Assembly: GCA_016178945.1 (NCBI GenBank)
Contig: JACOSH010000059.1
Location: 1-62,288, forward strand
Length of the DNA stretch: 62,288 nt
Reading direction: 5' to 3'
Source of the DNA: Acidobacteriota bacterium
GTDB taxonomy: Bacteria > Acidobacteriota > Terriglobia > Bryobacterales > Bryobacteraceae
The notes under the pieces: model-generated
Told to the model about the DNA's origin: nothing
What the model saw: only the letters and a program-made list of their open reading frames with translations
The model's database searches: none
Program-made: the position numbers and the translations under genes
Shown here: positions 43,515-51,052 of the stretch, piece after piece
Position numbering within the stretch: position 1 is the stretch's first letter
Layout: each line of letters starts with the position of its first letter

Positions 43515-44948
43515 TCAGCTCTGTTTCCCTTCGTCCTCTTTAGACTTCTTGTCCCCGATCGACCGGACTTTGCCCAGCAGCTCGGACATTTTCATGCCCG
43601 AGAGGGTCTCAAAGAGCGCTGGAATCTGCGCGGCGATCTGGGTGATGTCGCCGGTGACCTTATGGAGGCCGGCGGCGTTTCCGTCTCCCGTGGAGACAAT
43701 GGTGATCTTGTCGACGTTGGCCAGCGGAGCGGACAGCGCCCGCACCACCTCGGGCAGGCCGGTGAGCAGCTTGTCGACCACAGCCGCCTGGTTCCACTCC
43801 TGGTAGGCCTCGGCTTTGACGTTCATGGCTCTGGCTTCGGCGTCGCCCTTCTTGAAGATGATCTCGGCTTCCGCTTCGCCTTCCGAGCGAACCGCGCCGG
43901 CGCGGCCTTCGGCTTCCACCACGCGCTTGCGCTTCTCGGCCTCGGCCAGCGTCTCGACGCGCCGGCGCTCGACCTCGGCGGGTTTCAGCACCGTGGCGAT
44001 CAACTCGCGCTCGCGGCGCTGGATCTCGGCGTCCTGCACCTTGATCTGCTGCTCTTTCTCGATCTGCTGGATCTTGACGGCTTCGGCCACCACCTGCTGC
44101 TGCATGACGTTGGTCTGGATCTCATAGCTCTTGTCGGCCTGGGCCTGCTGCTTCTTGACGCCTTCCAGATATTGGGCCTTCTTGATTTCCAGGTCGCGCT
44201 GCGCCTCGGCCTGCTTGGTCATGGAGAGCGTCTCGGCCAGCACCCGCTCCTGGTCGGCCTGAGCCTTGGCCACCGCGGACTCGCGGGTGGCGATGGCCCG
44301 CTTGATGGCCGTGTCGCGCTCGGCTTCGGCGGTGGCCACATCGGCATCGCGCTTGATGCGCGCCACGTCCGGCCGGCCCATGTTGGTGATGTACTCGTTC
44401 TTGTCCCGAACTTCCTTGATGGTGAACGAGATCACCTCCAACCCCATCTTGTCCATGTCGGCGGCGCAGGTCGAGCGCATCCGGTCGCCCACCATCTCCG
44501 GCTGTTTGACGATCTCTTCCACGGTGAGCTGGCCGATGATGCCGCGCAGGTGGCCCTCCATCACCAGGCGGATGAGACCTTCGCGCTGGGCGTCGCTCTT
44601 GGTCAGGAACTGCTCGGAGGCCGTGATGATCGACTCCGGATCGCTCTTGACCTTGATCTGGGCCACCGCCTCCACCGTGACGGCCACGCCCTGGCCGGTG
44701 TAGAGATCCTGCTGCGGGGCCACATCGAAGGACATGAGCTGCAGCGACAGCTCGTGATAGTTCTCGATCATGGGGAAGATCACGGTGCCGCGGCCTCTGA
44801 CTACCCGCGTGCCGCGGAAGCCGTAGACCACCAGGGCCTGGTGTGGACCGGCTTTGCGGTAAAGCTGGGCGAACATCGCCATCAGGAACAGGATGGCCAG
44901 AACCATCAGACCGGCGACGACAAACATTCCACTGGTGACACCCGACAT
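43515..44948 (-). CDS. Flotillin-family (SPFH) membrane protein
   Basis: 477 residues from ATG 44948 with AGGAG upstream. An N-terminal membrane segment (FVVAGLMVLAILFLMAMFAQ) is followed by the SPFH domain (GRGTVIFPMIENYHELSLQL, GVAVTVEAVAQIKVKSDPES) and a long Ala/Glu/Arg coiled coil (ATAEAERDTAIKRAIATRES) typical of FloT/YuaG. Flotillins organise membrane domains. The NfeD-like gene just upstream is the usual partner. A dispersed palindromic repeat lies in the 124-base gap between them. Confidence 0.93.
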   Translation of the reverse strand: MSGVTSGMFVVAGLMVLAILFLMAMFAQLYRKAGPHQALVVYGFRGTRVVRGRGTVIFPMIENYHELSLQLMSFDVAPQQDLYTGQGVAVTVEAVAQIKVKSDPESIITASEQFLTKSDAQREGLIRLVMEGHLRGIIGQLTVEEIVKQPEMVGDRMRSTCAADMDKMGLEVISFTIKEVRDKNEYITNMGRPDVARIKRDADVATAEAERDTAIKRAIATRESAVAKAQADQERVLAETLSMTKQAEAQRDLEIKKAQYLEGVKKQQAQADKSYEIQTNVMQQQVVAEAVKIQQIEKEQQIKVQDAEIQRRERELIATVLKPAEVERRRVETLAEAEKRKRVVEAEGRAGAVRSEGEAEAEIIFKKGDAEARAMNVKAEAYQEWNQAAVVDKLLTGLPEVVRALSAPLANVDKITIVSTGDGNAAGLHKVTGDITQIAAQIPALFETLSGMKMSELLGKVRSIGDKKSKEDEGKQS

Positions 44949-44967
44949 AGGTTGCTTCTCCTTTTTT

Positions 44968-45046
44968 GGCAACCGCTCCCTCACGGTCGCGGCTCGGTAC
45001 CATTCGTGCTGAACGATTACAGAGCCGCGCGCGTAAGCAAGCGGTG
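44968..45046. repeat. Diverged copy of the palindromic element
   Basis: Bases 44968-45007 closely match the left arm and loop start of the 36259 element (GGCAACCGCTCCxTCACxGT then CGCGGCTCGG and CATTCGTG). The right arm is changed (GAGCCGCGCGCGTAAGCAAG), so the stem is imperfect. It lies in the spacer between the NfeD-like and flotillin genes. Confidence 0.75.
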
Positions 45047-45072
45047 CGAAGTCCGATTCTCTCAAGCCCGCC

Positions 45073-45630
45073 CTACTGCACCAAATCGTCCCAGCGACGC
45101 ACGTAGGCGATGCCCTTCTCATAGCGCGTAATGACCACTTCGGTGTCGCGCGGGATCGCCGAGCCGTCTTCGCTGCGGGCGGCGGTGGTGCGCCGCGCGC
45201 CCTCTTGCGAGAAAATCATTTCACCGGTGCCGCCGTCGCGGATCGCGGCCGACAGCCGGCCCAGAACGCCCACCTTCTCATAGTCGGCCGGATCCAGGTC
45301 CCGTTCGTGCCGCAGCAGCACCTTGGCCACAAACCAGAACACCGCCGCCGCCCCGGCGGCCCCGCTGGCCACCGCTACACCCAGGCCGAGCCACACCCAC
45401 AGCGAGGAGTAGCGGGTCACCAGGTACCCGGCGCCGCCGAACCAGGCCAGGAACGCCGAGGCCGTGGAGAAATTGAAGTACGATACGCCGTGCGCGTCCC
45501 CGTGGTGCACGTGGAGGCCGTGATGGCCGTGGCCGGGGAAGTGCACGTGCGCCGCGCTCAGAAACAGCGAGGCGGCGCTGAGTAGAAATCCCACCAGAAA
45601 GCAGAACAGATAAAAATCAGACCAGGTCAT
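45073..45630 (-). CDS. NfeD-like membrane protein with His-rich loop
   Basis: 185 residues. Three membrane segments are likely (FYLFCFLVGFLLSAASLFLS, ASAFLAWFGGAGYLV, WVWLGLGVAVASGAAGAAAV) and a C-terminal OB-like part follows (VGVLGRLSAAIRDGGTGEMI, EVVITRYEKGIAYVRRWDD). This fits the NfeD1b/YuaF class that pairs with flotillin. Between the first two membrane segments is an unusual loop with nine His in 21 residues (residues 28-48, HVHFPGHGHHGLHVHHGDAH), which may bind metal. The downstream neighbour is flotillin. Confidence 0.82.
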   Translation of the reverse strand: MTWSDFYLFCFLVGFLLSAASLFLSAAHVHFPGHGHHGLHVHHGDAHGVSYFNFSTASAFLAWFGGAGYLVTRYSSLWVWLGLGVAVASGAAGAAAVFWFVAKVLLRHERDLDPADYEKVGVLGRLSAAIRDGGTGEMIFSQEGARRTTAARSEDGSAIPRDTEVVITRYEKGIAYVRRWDDLVQ

Positions 45631-45642
45631 GGCTTTCCTTTC

Positions 45643-46113
45643 CTAGGGGGCCGGCCGCAGCACCTGCAACAGGCGATCGGCCAGGCCCGGCGTGTCCAGA
45701 ATCGCTCCCAACAAGATCAGGCACCGGCGCGAATCCGGATGCCGCGCCACGTCCAGCAGCGCCCGGCTCATCTCCGGGTCGCGCCGAAACCGCTCGGCGC
45801 CGCTGACCAGCCACAAATCCAGCTTGTCCTCGGTGGCCCCCAGGTCCGAGATCAACTCGGTCTGGAAGCCCTCCGGATCGTCGACCAGGTAGCCCGGATG
45901 CACCTTGAAAAACTTTGACAGCAACAGCCGCGTGGAGTTGGTCAGGTGCGGGCGCGCGCCGCTCTCGATCTGCGACAAATAGGACTGGCTGATGGAGCGG
46001 CCCAATTCCTTTTTCACGGCGCGCACCACCTCCTGCTGGCTCAGCTCCCGCTCCAGCCCCCGCAGCGTGCCTTCCACCTGGCGGAGGTAGCGGAGTTTCT
46101 CGCCCAGCGTCAT
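45643..46113 (-). CDS. XRE-family transcriptional regulator
   Basis: 156 residues from ATG 46113, with GGAG upstream. The first 80 residues hold a helix-turn-helix of the Cro/C1 type (LGEKLRYLRQVEGTLRGLER, SISQSYLSQIESGARPHLTN). The C-terminal half (ELISDLGATEDKLDLWLVSG, MSRALLDVARHPDS) is helical with no known domain. It heads the NfeD-flotillin-PspA operon. A palindrome between the operon's -35 and -10 boxes is a natural binding site for this protein, so autoregulation is likely but unproved. Confidence 0.88.
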   Translation of the reverse strand: MTLGEKLRYLRQVEGTLRGLERELSQQEVVRAVKKELGRSISQSYLSQIESGARPHLTNSTRLLLSKFFKVHPGYLVDDPEGFQTELISDLGATEDKLDLWLVSGAERFRRDPEMSRALLDVARHPDSRRCLILLGAILDTPGLADRLLQVLRPAP

Positions 46114-46140
46114 CCCAACTCCTTATTGCAATCCGTAATC

Positions 46141-46170
46141 AGTCTATCGCAATATGCGATAAGCTGTCAA
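46141..46170 (-). promoter_or_regulatory. Promoter with embedded operator palindrome
   Basis: On the minus strand TTGACA (46165-46170) and TAGACT (46141-46146) are 18 bases apart, a good housekeeping-type promoter for the HTH gene. The 17-base perfect inverted repeat TATCGCATATTGCGATA (46145-46161) fills the spacer, so a bound protein would block polymerase. Confidence 0.7.
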
Positions 46171-46226
46171 GAGGTTTTTTCGCGCCCCCCGGCCGCGTGC
46201 TACCATCGAAACAGCCGAACCATCCT

Positions 46227-47009
46227 ATGTCCGCAGCGCGACTGCTGCTGGCAGCGCTGCCCTTGGCGCCTTGTCTTTGGCCGGAGGGCCCGCGGGGAAT
46301 CGGGGCGCCGTCCTATTCCACTGACAGCATTGTCAATGCCGCTTCGCAACGCGCCGGAGCGCTGGCGCCGAACACCATCGCCACGCTCTACGGCGTTGAC
46401 CTGGCCTATTCGACCCGCGCCTTGCAGCCCGCGGATCTCTCGGCGGGCGCCATACCCATGGTGCTCGACGGTGTCCGCGTGAACCTGGGGGGACTGTACT
46501 CCCCGCTGCTGTTCGTCTCGCCGGGCCAGATCAATTTCGTGGTTCCCTACCTGCTGGTGGCCGGAGAGCTGGATCTATATGTGGAGCGGGACAACACGCG
46601 CGGCCCCAAGGTGAGAATCCGCCTGGAAGAGGCGGCGCCGGCGCTGTTTGCGACCGAGAGCACGATTCTGGCCACCCATGCCGACGGGCGCCTGCTCAGC
46701 GCGGAGGCTCCCGGCGTGCCGGGGGAAGTGGTGGTGCTTTACTCGACCGGATTGGGCCGGACCGAGCCGGATCAGGCTCCCGGCCGGCTCGCCGTGACGG
46801 CCGACCGGATCCGGCGCCTGGACGAATTGCGGGTCTTGCTGGACGAGGAGCCGGTGAGCCGGATTCTGTACTGTGGCGTGACGCCGGGCTTCGCGGGGCT
46901 CTATCAGATCAACCTCGAGCTTCCCGAGACGATCGGCAAGAATCCGGAGCTGCGAATTGTCCTCGGAGATCAGGGGAGTCCGGCGGGCTACCGCCTGCCG
47001 GTCAGATAA
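46227..47009 (+). CDS. Secreted TIGR03437-type protein
   Basis: 260 residues from ATG 46227, with a hydrophobic start (MSAARLLLAALPLAPCLWPE) as a probable signal. It is a nearly complete TIGR03437 domain: TDSIVNAASQRAGALAPNTI, ATLYGVDLAYSTRAL, VRVNLGGLYSPLLFVSPGQI, NFVVPYLLVAGELDLYVE, VVLYSTGLGRTEPDQA and VTPGFAGLYQINLELPE. The domain is common in Solibacter as a C-terminal part of secreted proteins; here it forms the whole protein. Function is unknown. It precedes a DUF1549/DUF1553 gene by 35 bases. Confidence 0.85.
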   Translation: MSAARLLLAALPLAPCLWPEGPRGIGAPSYSTDSIVNAASQRAGALAPNTIATLYGVDLAYSTRALQPADLSAGAIPMVLDGVRVNLGGLYSPLLFVSPGQINFVVPYLLVAGELDLYVERDNTRGPKVRIRLEEAAPALFATESTILATHADGRLLSAEAPGVPGEVVVLYSTGLGRTEPDQAPGRLAVTADRIRRLDELRVLLDEEPVSRILYCGVTPGFAGLYQINLELPETIGKNPELRIVLGDQGSPAGYRLPVR

Positions 47010-47023
47010 ACCCCGCGCCGTCG

Positions 47024-47029
47024 TATAAT
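47024..47029 (+). promoter_or_regulatory. -10 box TATAAT before the DUF1549/DUF1553 gene
   Basis: A perfect TATAAT lies 15 bases upstream of ATG 47045, in the short gap after the TIGR03437 gene. No good -35 is seen. Confidence 0.5.
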
Positions 47030-47044
47030 ATCCGGTACAGCGGC

Positions 47045-48850
47045 ATGTTTCGTTTCGCCATCCTCGCGTGGGGCGTGGTTGCATTGCTGGCCCAGCCCAA
47101 CTTGCCCAAGGACCACCCCGCCCTCAAGACTCCCGGCAAGCGGGAAGAGGCCTCGCGCCTCACCGATCAAGTCGCGGGCCCGGCGGCGGGGAAGGCGGCG
47201 CCCGTTCCGCGCCGCAATTTCATCGACCAGCACATCTTCGGCAAGATGGAGCGCGACCGCATCCCGCACGCCGGCCTGAGCAGCGACCAGGAATTTTTCC
47301 GCCGCCTCCATTTGGATCTGACCGGGCGCATCCCGGATTCCGAGGACCTGGAAAAGTTCCTGGCTTCCACGGACCCAGGCAAGCGCGACAAGCTCATCGA
47401 TTCGATCCTCGGCAGCGGTCCCTATCTGGCCAAATGGACCTATTGGTTCGGCGACTTGGGCGAGATCAACGCCAACCGCATCGGCAACGAAGGCAAGAAC
47501 CTGTTCTACCGCTGGAGCTACGACAACCTGCACATGAACCGGCCCTACAACGAGATGGTCGCCGAGCTGATGACTCCCACCGCGCTCAGCAACTGGTTCA
47601 TCGGGCCGGCCAGTTACCTGGCCCGCTGGGTGGTGATCGGCGACAACTGCGCCGACACGGTGCATGAGGACACCTCCGACGACATCGCCATCCACGCAGC
47701 CAAGCATTTCCTGGGGGTAAACCTGCAGTGCGTCTCCTGCCATGACGGGAGGGGTCATCTGGAGAAACTGAACCTCTGGCTGGCCCAAAGGAAGCGCCGA
47801 GAGGTCTGGGAGACGGCGGCGTTTTTTGGAAAGACGCGCCTGCTGCGGCGCGTCGAGATCGAGACCACGCGCGACGAGTATTCGATCGACGACCGGGGCT
47901 CCGGATACGAAGCACGGGCGCGAACAGTGGTGCGCATCCCCCGCGGCGGCAAGGGTTTGATCGAGCCGGCCTTTTTCCTGAACGGCGCGCGTCCCGAGGC
48001 CGGCCAACCGCTGCGCCAGGAATTCGCCCGTCTGCTGACCGGCGATCCCCAGTTCGCGCGGGCCAGCGTGAACCTGTTCTGGGCTGAGTTGATGGGCGTG
48101 GGCATCGTCGATCCGCCCTGGGATTTCGATCTGCTGCGCCTGGACCCGAAGAACCCGCCGCCCGCGCCCTGGACGCTGCAACCCACCCATCCCGAGCTGC
48201 TGGAGGCTCTGGCGTCCGACTTCCGCCAGCACAACCATGACCTGCGCCGGCTCTTCAGGCTGATCACCCAGTCCGGCGCCTATCAGCTTTCCTCGCGCTT
48301 CCCGGGCGAATGGAAAGACTCCTATGCCCGCTACTACGCCCGCAAGTTTGTGCGGCGTCTGAAAGCCGAGGAGATCTACGACTCGCTGGCGAAGGCCACC
48401 GGGTTGTACACCGAGATTCCCATCCGCGGCACCGACCTCAAGGTCCGCTATGCCACCGAGACGCGCTCGCCGGAGGATTTCAAGCAGCGCGGCGAGGCCT
48501 TCAAGGATATCAACTTCTTCCTGGAGATCTTCGGACAGACCAACCGCGAGTACTCGGAGCGCAAGAACGAAGGTTCGATCACCCAGGCCGTGCTGCTCCT
48601 GAACGGACCTCTGGTCAGCAGCCGGACAAAGGCGGCCCCGGGCAGCTACTTGGCCAAGCTGCTCGACCAGCAGCCCTCGCTCAACGACGACCAGATCGTC
48701 AACAAGCTGTACCAGCGCTTCCTGGTGCGTTCCGCGGCGCCCGCCGAGATTGCGATGGCGCGCGATCTGCTGCGTCCCGACCGCCGGAAGGGGTTTGAGG
48801 ACCTGCAATGGATTCTGGTCAACAAGGTCGAGTTTCTGTTTAACTACTGA
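47045..48850 (+). CDS. DUF1549/DUF1553 protein with one heme motif
   Basis: 601 residues with signal peptide MFRFAILAWGVVALLAQP. DUF1549 (FIDQHIFGKMERDRIPHAGL, FFRRLHLDLTGRIPDSEDLE) is followed by the heme motif C229-V-S-C232-H233 (VNLQCVSCHDGRG) and DUF1553 (ASVNLFWAELMGVGIVDPPW, THPELLEALASDFRQHNHDL, TQAVLLLNGPLVSS). It lacks the N-terminal cytochrome domain that the second copy (53590) has. It is in an operon with the DUF1501 gene nine bases downstream. Function unknown; export and heme point to a periplasmic redox role. Confidence 0.9.
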   Translation: MFRFAILAWGVVALLAQPNLPKDHPALKTPGKREEASRLTDQVAGPAAGKAAPVPRRNFIDQHIFGKMERDRIPHAGLSSDQEFFRRLHLDLTGRIPDSEDLEKFLASTDPGKRDKLIDSILGSGPYLAKWTYWFGDLGEINANRIGNEGKNLFYRWSYDNLHMNRPYNEMVAELMTPTALSNWFIGPASYLARWVVIGDNCADTVHEDTSDDIAIHAAKHFLGVNLQCVSCHDGRGHLEKLNLWLAQRKRREVWETAAFFGKTRLLRRVEIETTRDEYSIDDRGSGYEARARTVVRIPRGGKGLIEPAFFLNGARPEAGQPLRQEFARLLTGDPQFARASVNLFWAELMGVGIVDPPWDFDLLRLDPKNPPPAPWTLQPTHPELLEALASDFRQHNHDLRRLFRLITQSGAYQLSSRFPGEWKDSYARYYARKFVRRLKAEEIYDSLAKATGLYTEIPIRGTDLKVRYATETRSPEDFKQRGEAFKDINFFLEIFGQTNREYSERKNEGSITQAVLLLNGPLVSSRTKAAPGSYLAKLLDQQPSLNDDQIVNKLYQRFLVRSAAPAEIAMARDLLRPDRRKGFEDLQWILVNKVEFLFNY

Positions 48851-48859
48851 GGACGAGTC

Positions 48860-50242
48860 ATGGCGGGTTTCTACGATACGGTCTTGACGCGCCGCGAGAT
48901 GTTCCGGGTGGGGGGCGTCTCGCTAGGCGGGTATTACTTCCTGCCCCTGTTGCAGCCTCTTCAGGTGCGCGCGGCGGCCAAGGCCCAGCCGCGCGGAACG
49001 GCCCGCTTCTGCGTCTTCGTGATGCTGGACGGCGGCCAGAGCCATGTCGACGCGTGGGACCTGAAGGAAGGCAAGTGGACGCCTCAGGACTTTGACATCC
49101 GCGCCGCGCCGCCGGCCGGGAAGTGGCCGTACGCGCTGTACCCGAACTTGGCCCGCCAGCTTGACAAGGTGACGCTGATGCGCTCGGCCGCGGCCTGGGA
49201 CGCGGTGCACGGCCGGGCGCAGTATTACGTGCAGGCCGCTCATCCCCTGAACCTGGCGCTGTCCAAGGAAATTCCCCCCATGGGGGCCATCGTAGCGATG
49301 GAGTACCAAGCCCGCCGCCGCTCCACCGACACGCTGCCGCCCTACGTGGCCATGAACGTCACGCAGAGCCAGGCCGGACTACTCGAATCCGGCTTCCTGC
49401 CGGCCCGCTACTCGCCCTTCCACATCAACACCAACACGACGCTCTCCACGTTCTCGCCGGGCCCGGACGGCAAGAAGGAGCTGGAGCGCCGCTGGGAATT
49501 GCTCCGCCGATTCGACGACCGGCTGCGCACCGATCCGTCGCTGGCGGCCAAGGCCTACCGGGACTACAACGACCATTATCAGGGCGCTGTGCGGCTCCTG
49601 TCCGATCCGCGCGGCGAACGGATCTTCCGTATCCCGGAGGAGGACAAGAAGCGCTACGGCGGCTCGCCCACGGGGGACGCTTGCATCCTGGCGCGCAATC
49701 TGATCGAGGCCGACGGGGGCACGCACTTCCTGTTCCTCCAGCAGAACGGTTGGGACCATCACAAGGACATCTACAGTCGCGCCAACCATTACCGGCTGTC
49801 GCAGGAACTGGACCCGGCGCTGGCCTCGCTGATCGAGGATCTGGGCAGGATGAAACGCCCCGGCGGCCGCACGCTTCTCGACGAGACTTTGGTCGTCTGC
49901 ATGGGTGAGTTCGGGCGCACCCCCGGCGATCTGACGCCGGGGCTGAAGGGCCGGGATCACTACCAGCACTGTTACACGGTGCTGGTGGCCGGCGGCGGAA
50001 TTACGGGCGGCCAGGTGATCGGCCAGACCGACTCGACCGGCGCCCGCATTGTCGATCCGGGCTGGAGCGCGAAGCGAGCGATCTACATGGAAGACATCGC
50101 GACCACCGTCTACTCGGCGATGGGCATCGACTGGAGCAAATCGATCAAGACTACGCCGTCGGGCCGCGAGTTTCTCTACGTCGATCCGCTGGCCGCGCAG
50201 GCGGCAGTGGCCAACCGGGAAGTTTCGGAGCTATTCGCGTAG
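48860..50242 (+). CDS. DUF1501 exported protein (copy 1)
   Basis: 460 residues, Tat-like start (LTRREMFRVGGVSLGGYYFL). DUF1501 features: FCVFVMLDGGQSHVDAWDLK, LVVCMGEFGRTPGDLTPG, KGRDHYQHCYTVLVAGGGIT and MEDIATTVYSAMGIDWSKS. The fold is alkaline-phosphatase-like. It is the standard partner of DUF1549/DUF1553 proteins. The last 12 bases overlap the convergent DinB-YCII gene. Confidence 0.9.
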   Translation: MAGFYDTVLTRREMFRVGGVSLGGYYFLPLLQPLQVRAAAKAQPRGTARFCVFVMLDGGQSHVDAWDLKEGKWTPQDFDIRAAPPAGKWPYALYPNLARQLDKVTLMRSAAAWDAVHGRAQYYVQAAHPLNLALSKEIPPMGAIVAMEYQARRRSTDTLPPYVAMNVTQSQAGLLESGFLPARYSPFHINTNTTLSTFSPGPDGKKELERRWELLRRFDDRLRTDPSLAAKAYRDYNDHYQGAVRLLSDPRGERIFRIPEEDKKRYGGSPTGDACILARNLIEADGGTHFLFLQQNGWDHHKDIYSRANHYRLSQELDPALASLIEDLGRMKRPGGRTLLDETLVVCMGEFGRTPGDLTPGLKGRDHYQHCYTVLVAGGGITGGQVIGQTDSTGARIVDPGWSAKRAIYMEDIATTVYSAMGIDWSKSIKTTPSGREFLYVDPLAAQAAVANREVSELFA

Positions 50243-51004
50243 CACGCCCTTCTGCGTCATCCAGGGGTGCATCTCGACTGTCAGGCGGCCTGCCTGTACG
50301 GCCGGATCGCCCTCGGCCCAGGCCTTGGCTTCCTCCAGCGACGCCGCCTTGTAGATGACCATGCCGCGCATCTGCCCGCCGTCGGCGAAGGGTCCGGCCA
50401 CCAGCAGCTTTCCGGCCTCGTGCATCTTCCGCATGTAGCCCAGGTGCTCCTCCTGCAAGCGCTGCGTCTCGGGCGTAGCCTGCGAGGTCGACTTGGGGCC
50501 GCGGATCAGGAAGCCCATGTAGTACGTCACCATCTGCGGATTCGCCGTCGCGGGCGGTTTGGGGGCGCCTTCGGCGGTCGGCGGGGTCAGCCCCTTGAGG
50601 CGCATGTAGGTGACCAGGTTCCCGTAGTGCTGGCCCGCGTGGTACACACTGAGGGCCTGCCCTTTGGCGTCAAGGCCCTCGAAAGGCTCGCAGTAGGCCA
50701 GGGCGTTCTGGAGGGCCTGCACGATCCCGGCCCGGCTCAGCTTGGCCTTCTCCAGCCCCTTCTTGGGATCCGGCTGGCCCTTGCCAGCCGAGCAGATCTC
50801 GTAGGCCGCGTCGGCGATGTGGCCGAACAGCTCGCGGAAACTGCGCACTTCGGGCGTGGGGCGGTAATCCAGGTCCCCTTCCGGGACCCGATTGGCCGCT
50901 TCGAGGATGTTGCGCTTGTTGAAATTGTGCAGCGATTCCAATGGCGTCACCGCGCCGGACACCAACACCGGGGCCAGGGCGAGAATCAAGAGTTTCGGTT
51001 TCAT
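50231..51004 (-). CDS. DinB-YCII fusion protein with signal peptide
   Basis: 257 residues with signal peptide MKPKLLILALAPVLVSGAVT. Residues 20-140 form a DinB-like helical domain (LESLHNFNKRNILEAANRVP, RSFRELFGHIADAAYEICSA, LSVYHAGQHYGNLVTYMRLK) with His in FGHIAD and YHAGQHYG placed as in DinB metal sites. Residues 160-257 are a YCII-related barrel (TYYMGFLIRGPKSTSQATPE, LLVAGPFADGGQMRGMVIYK, AKAWAEGDPAVQAGRLTVEM). Both domains are usually separate and cytoplasmic. The fusion plus export is unusual; no reaction can be assigned. Confidence 0.85.
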   Translation of the reverse strand: MKPKLLILALAPVLVSGAVTPLESLHNFNKRNILEAANRVPEGDLDYRPTPEVRSFRELFGHIADAAYEICSAGKGQPDPKKGLEKAKLSRAGIVQALQNALAYCEPFEGLDAKGQALSVYHAGQHYGNLVTYMRLKGLTPPTAEGAPKPPATANPQMVTYYMGFLIRGPKSTSQATPETQRLQEEHLGYMRKMHEAGKLLVAGPFADGGQMRGMVIYKAASLEEAKAWAEGDPAVQAGRLTVEMHPWMTQKGVLRE

Positions 51005-51052
51005 AGAGTCTTCTTCAACGAACGGGTAGTTTCCTTTAGACTGGTGCGCCGC

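Noticed and set aside
44949-45122. N-terminal extension of flotillin through the repeat element
   Set aside because: The extension crosses the palindromic repeat and the end of the NfeD-like gene; ATG 44948 has a ribosome site and a normal membrane start.
41583-45131. 1182-residue open frame antisense to three operon genes
   Set aside because: It spans the hydrolase, PspA and flotillin genes on the opposite strand; composition and lack of motifs mark it as a GC artefact.
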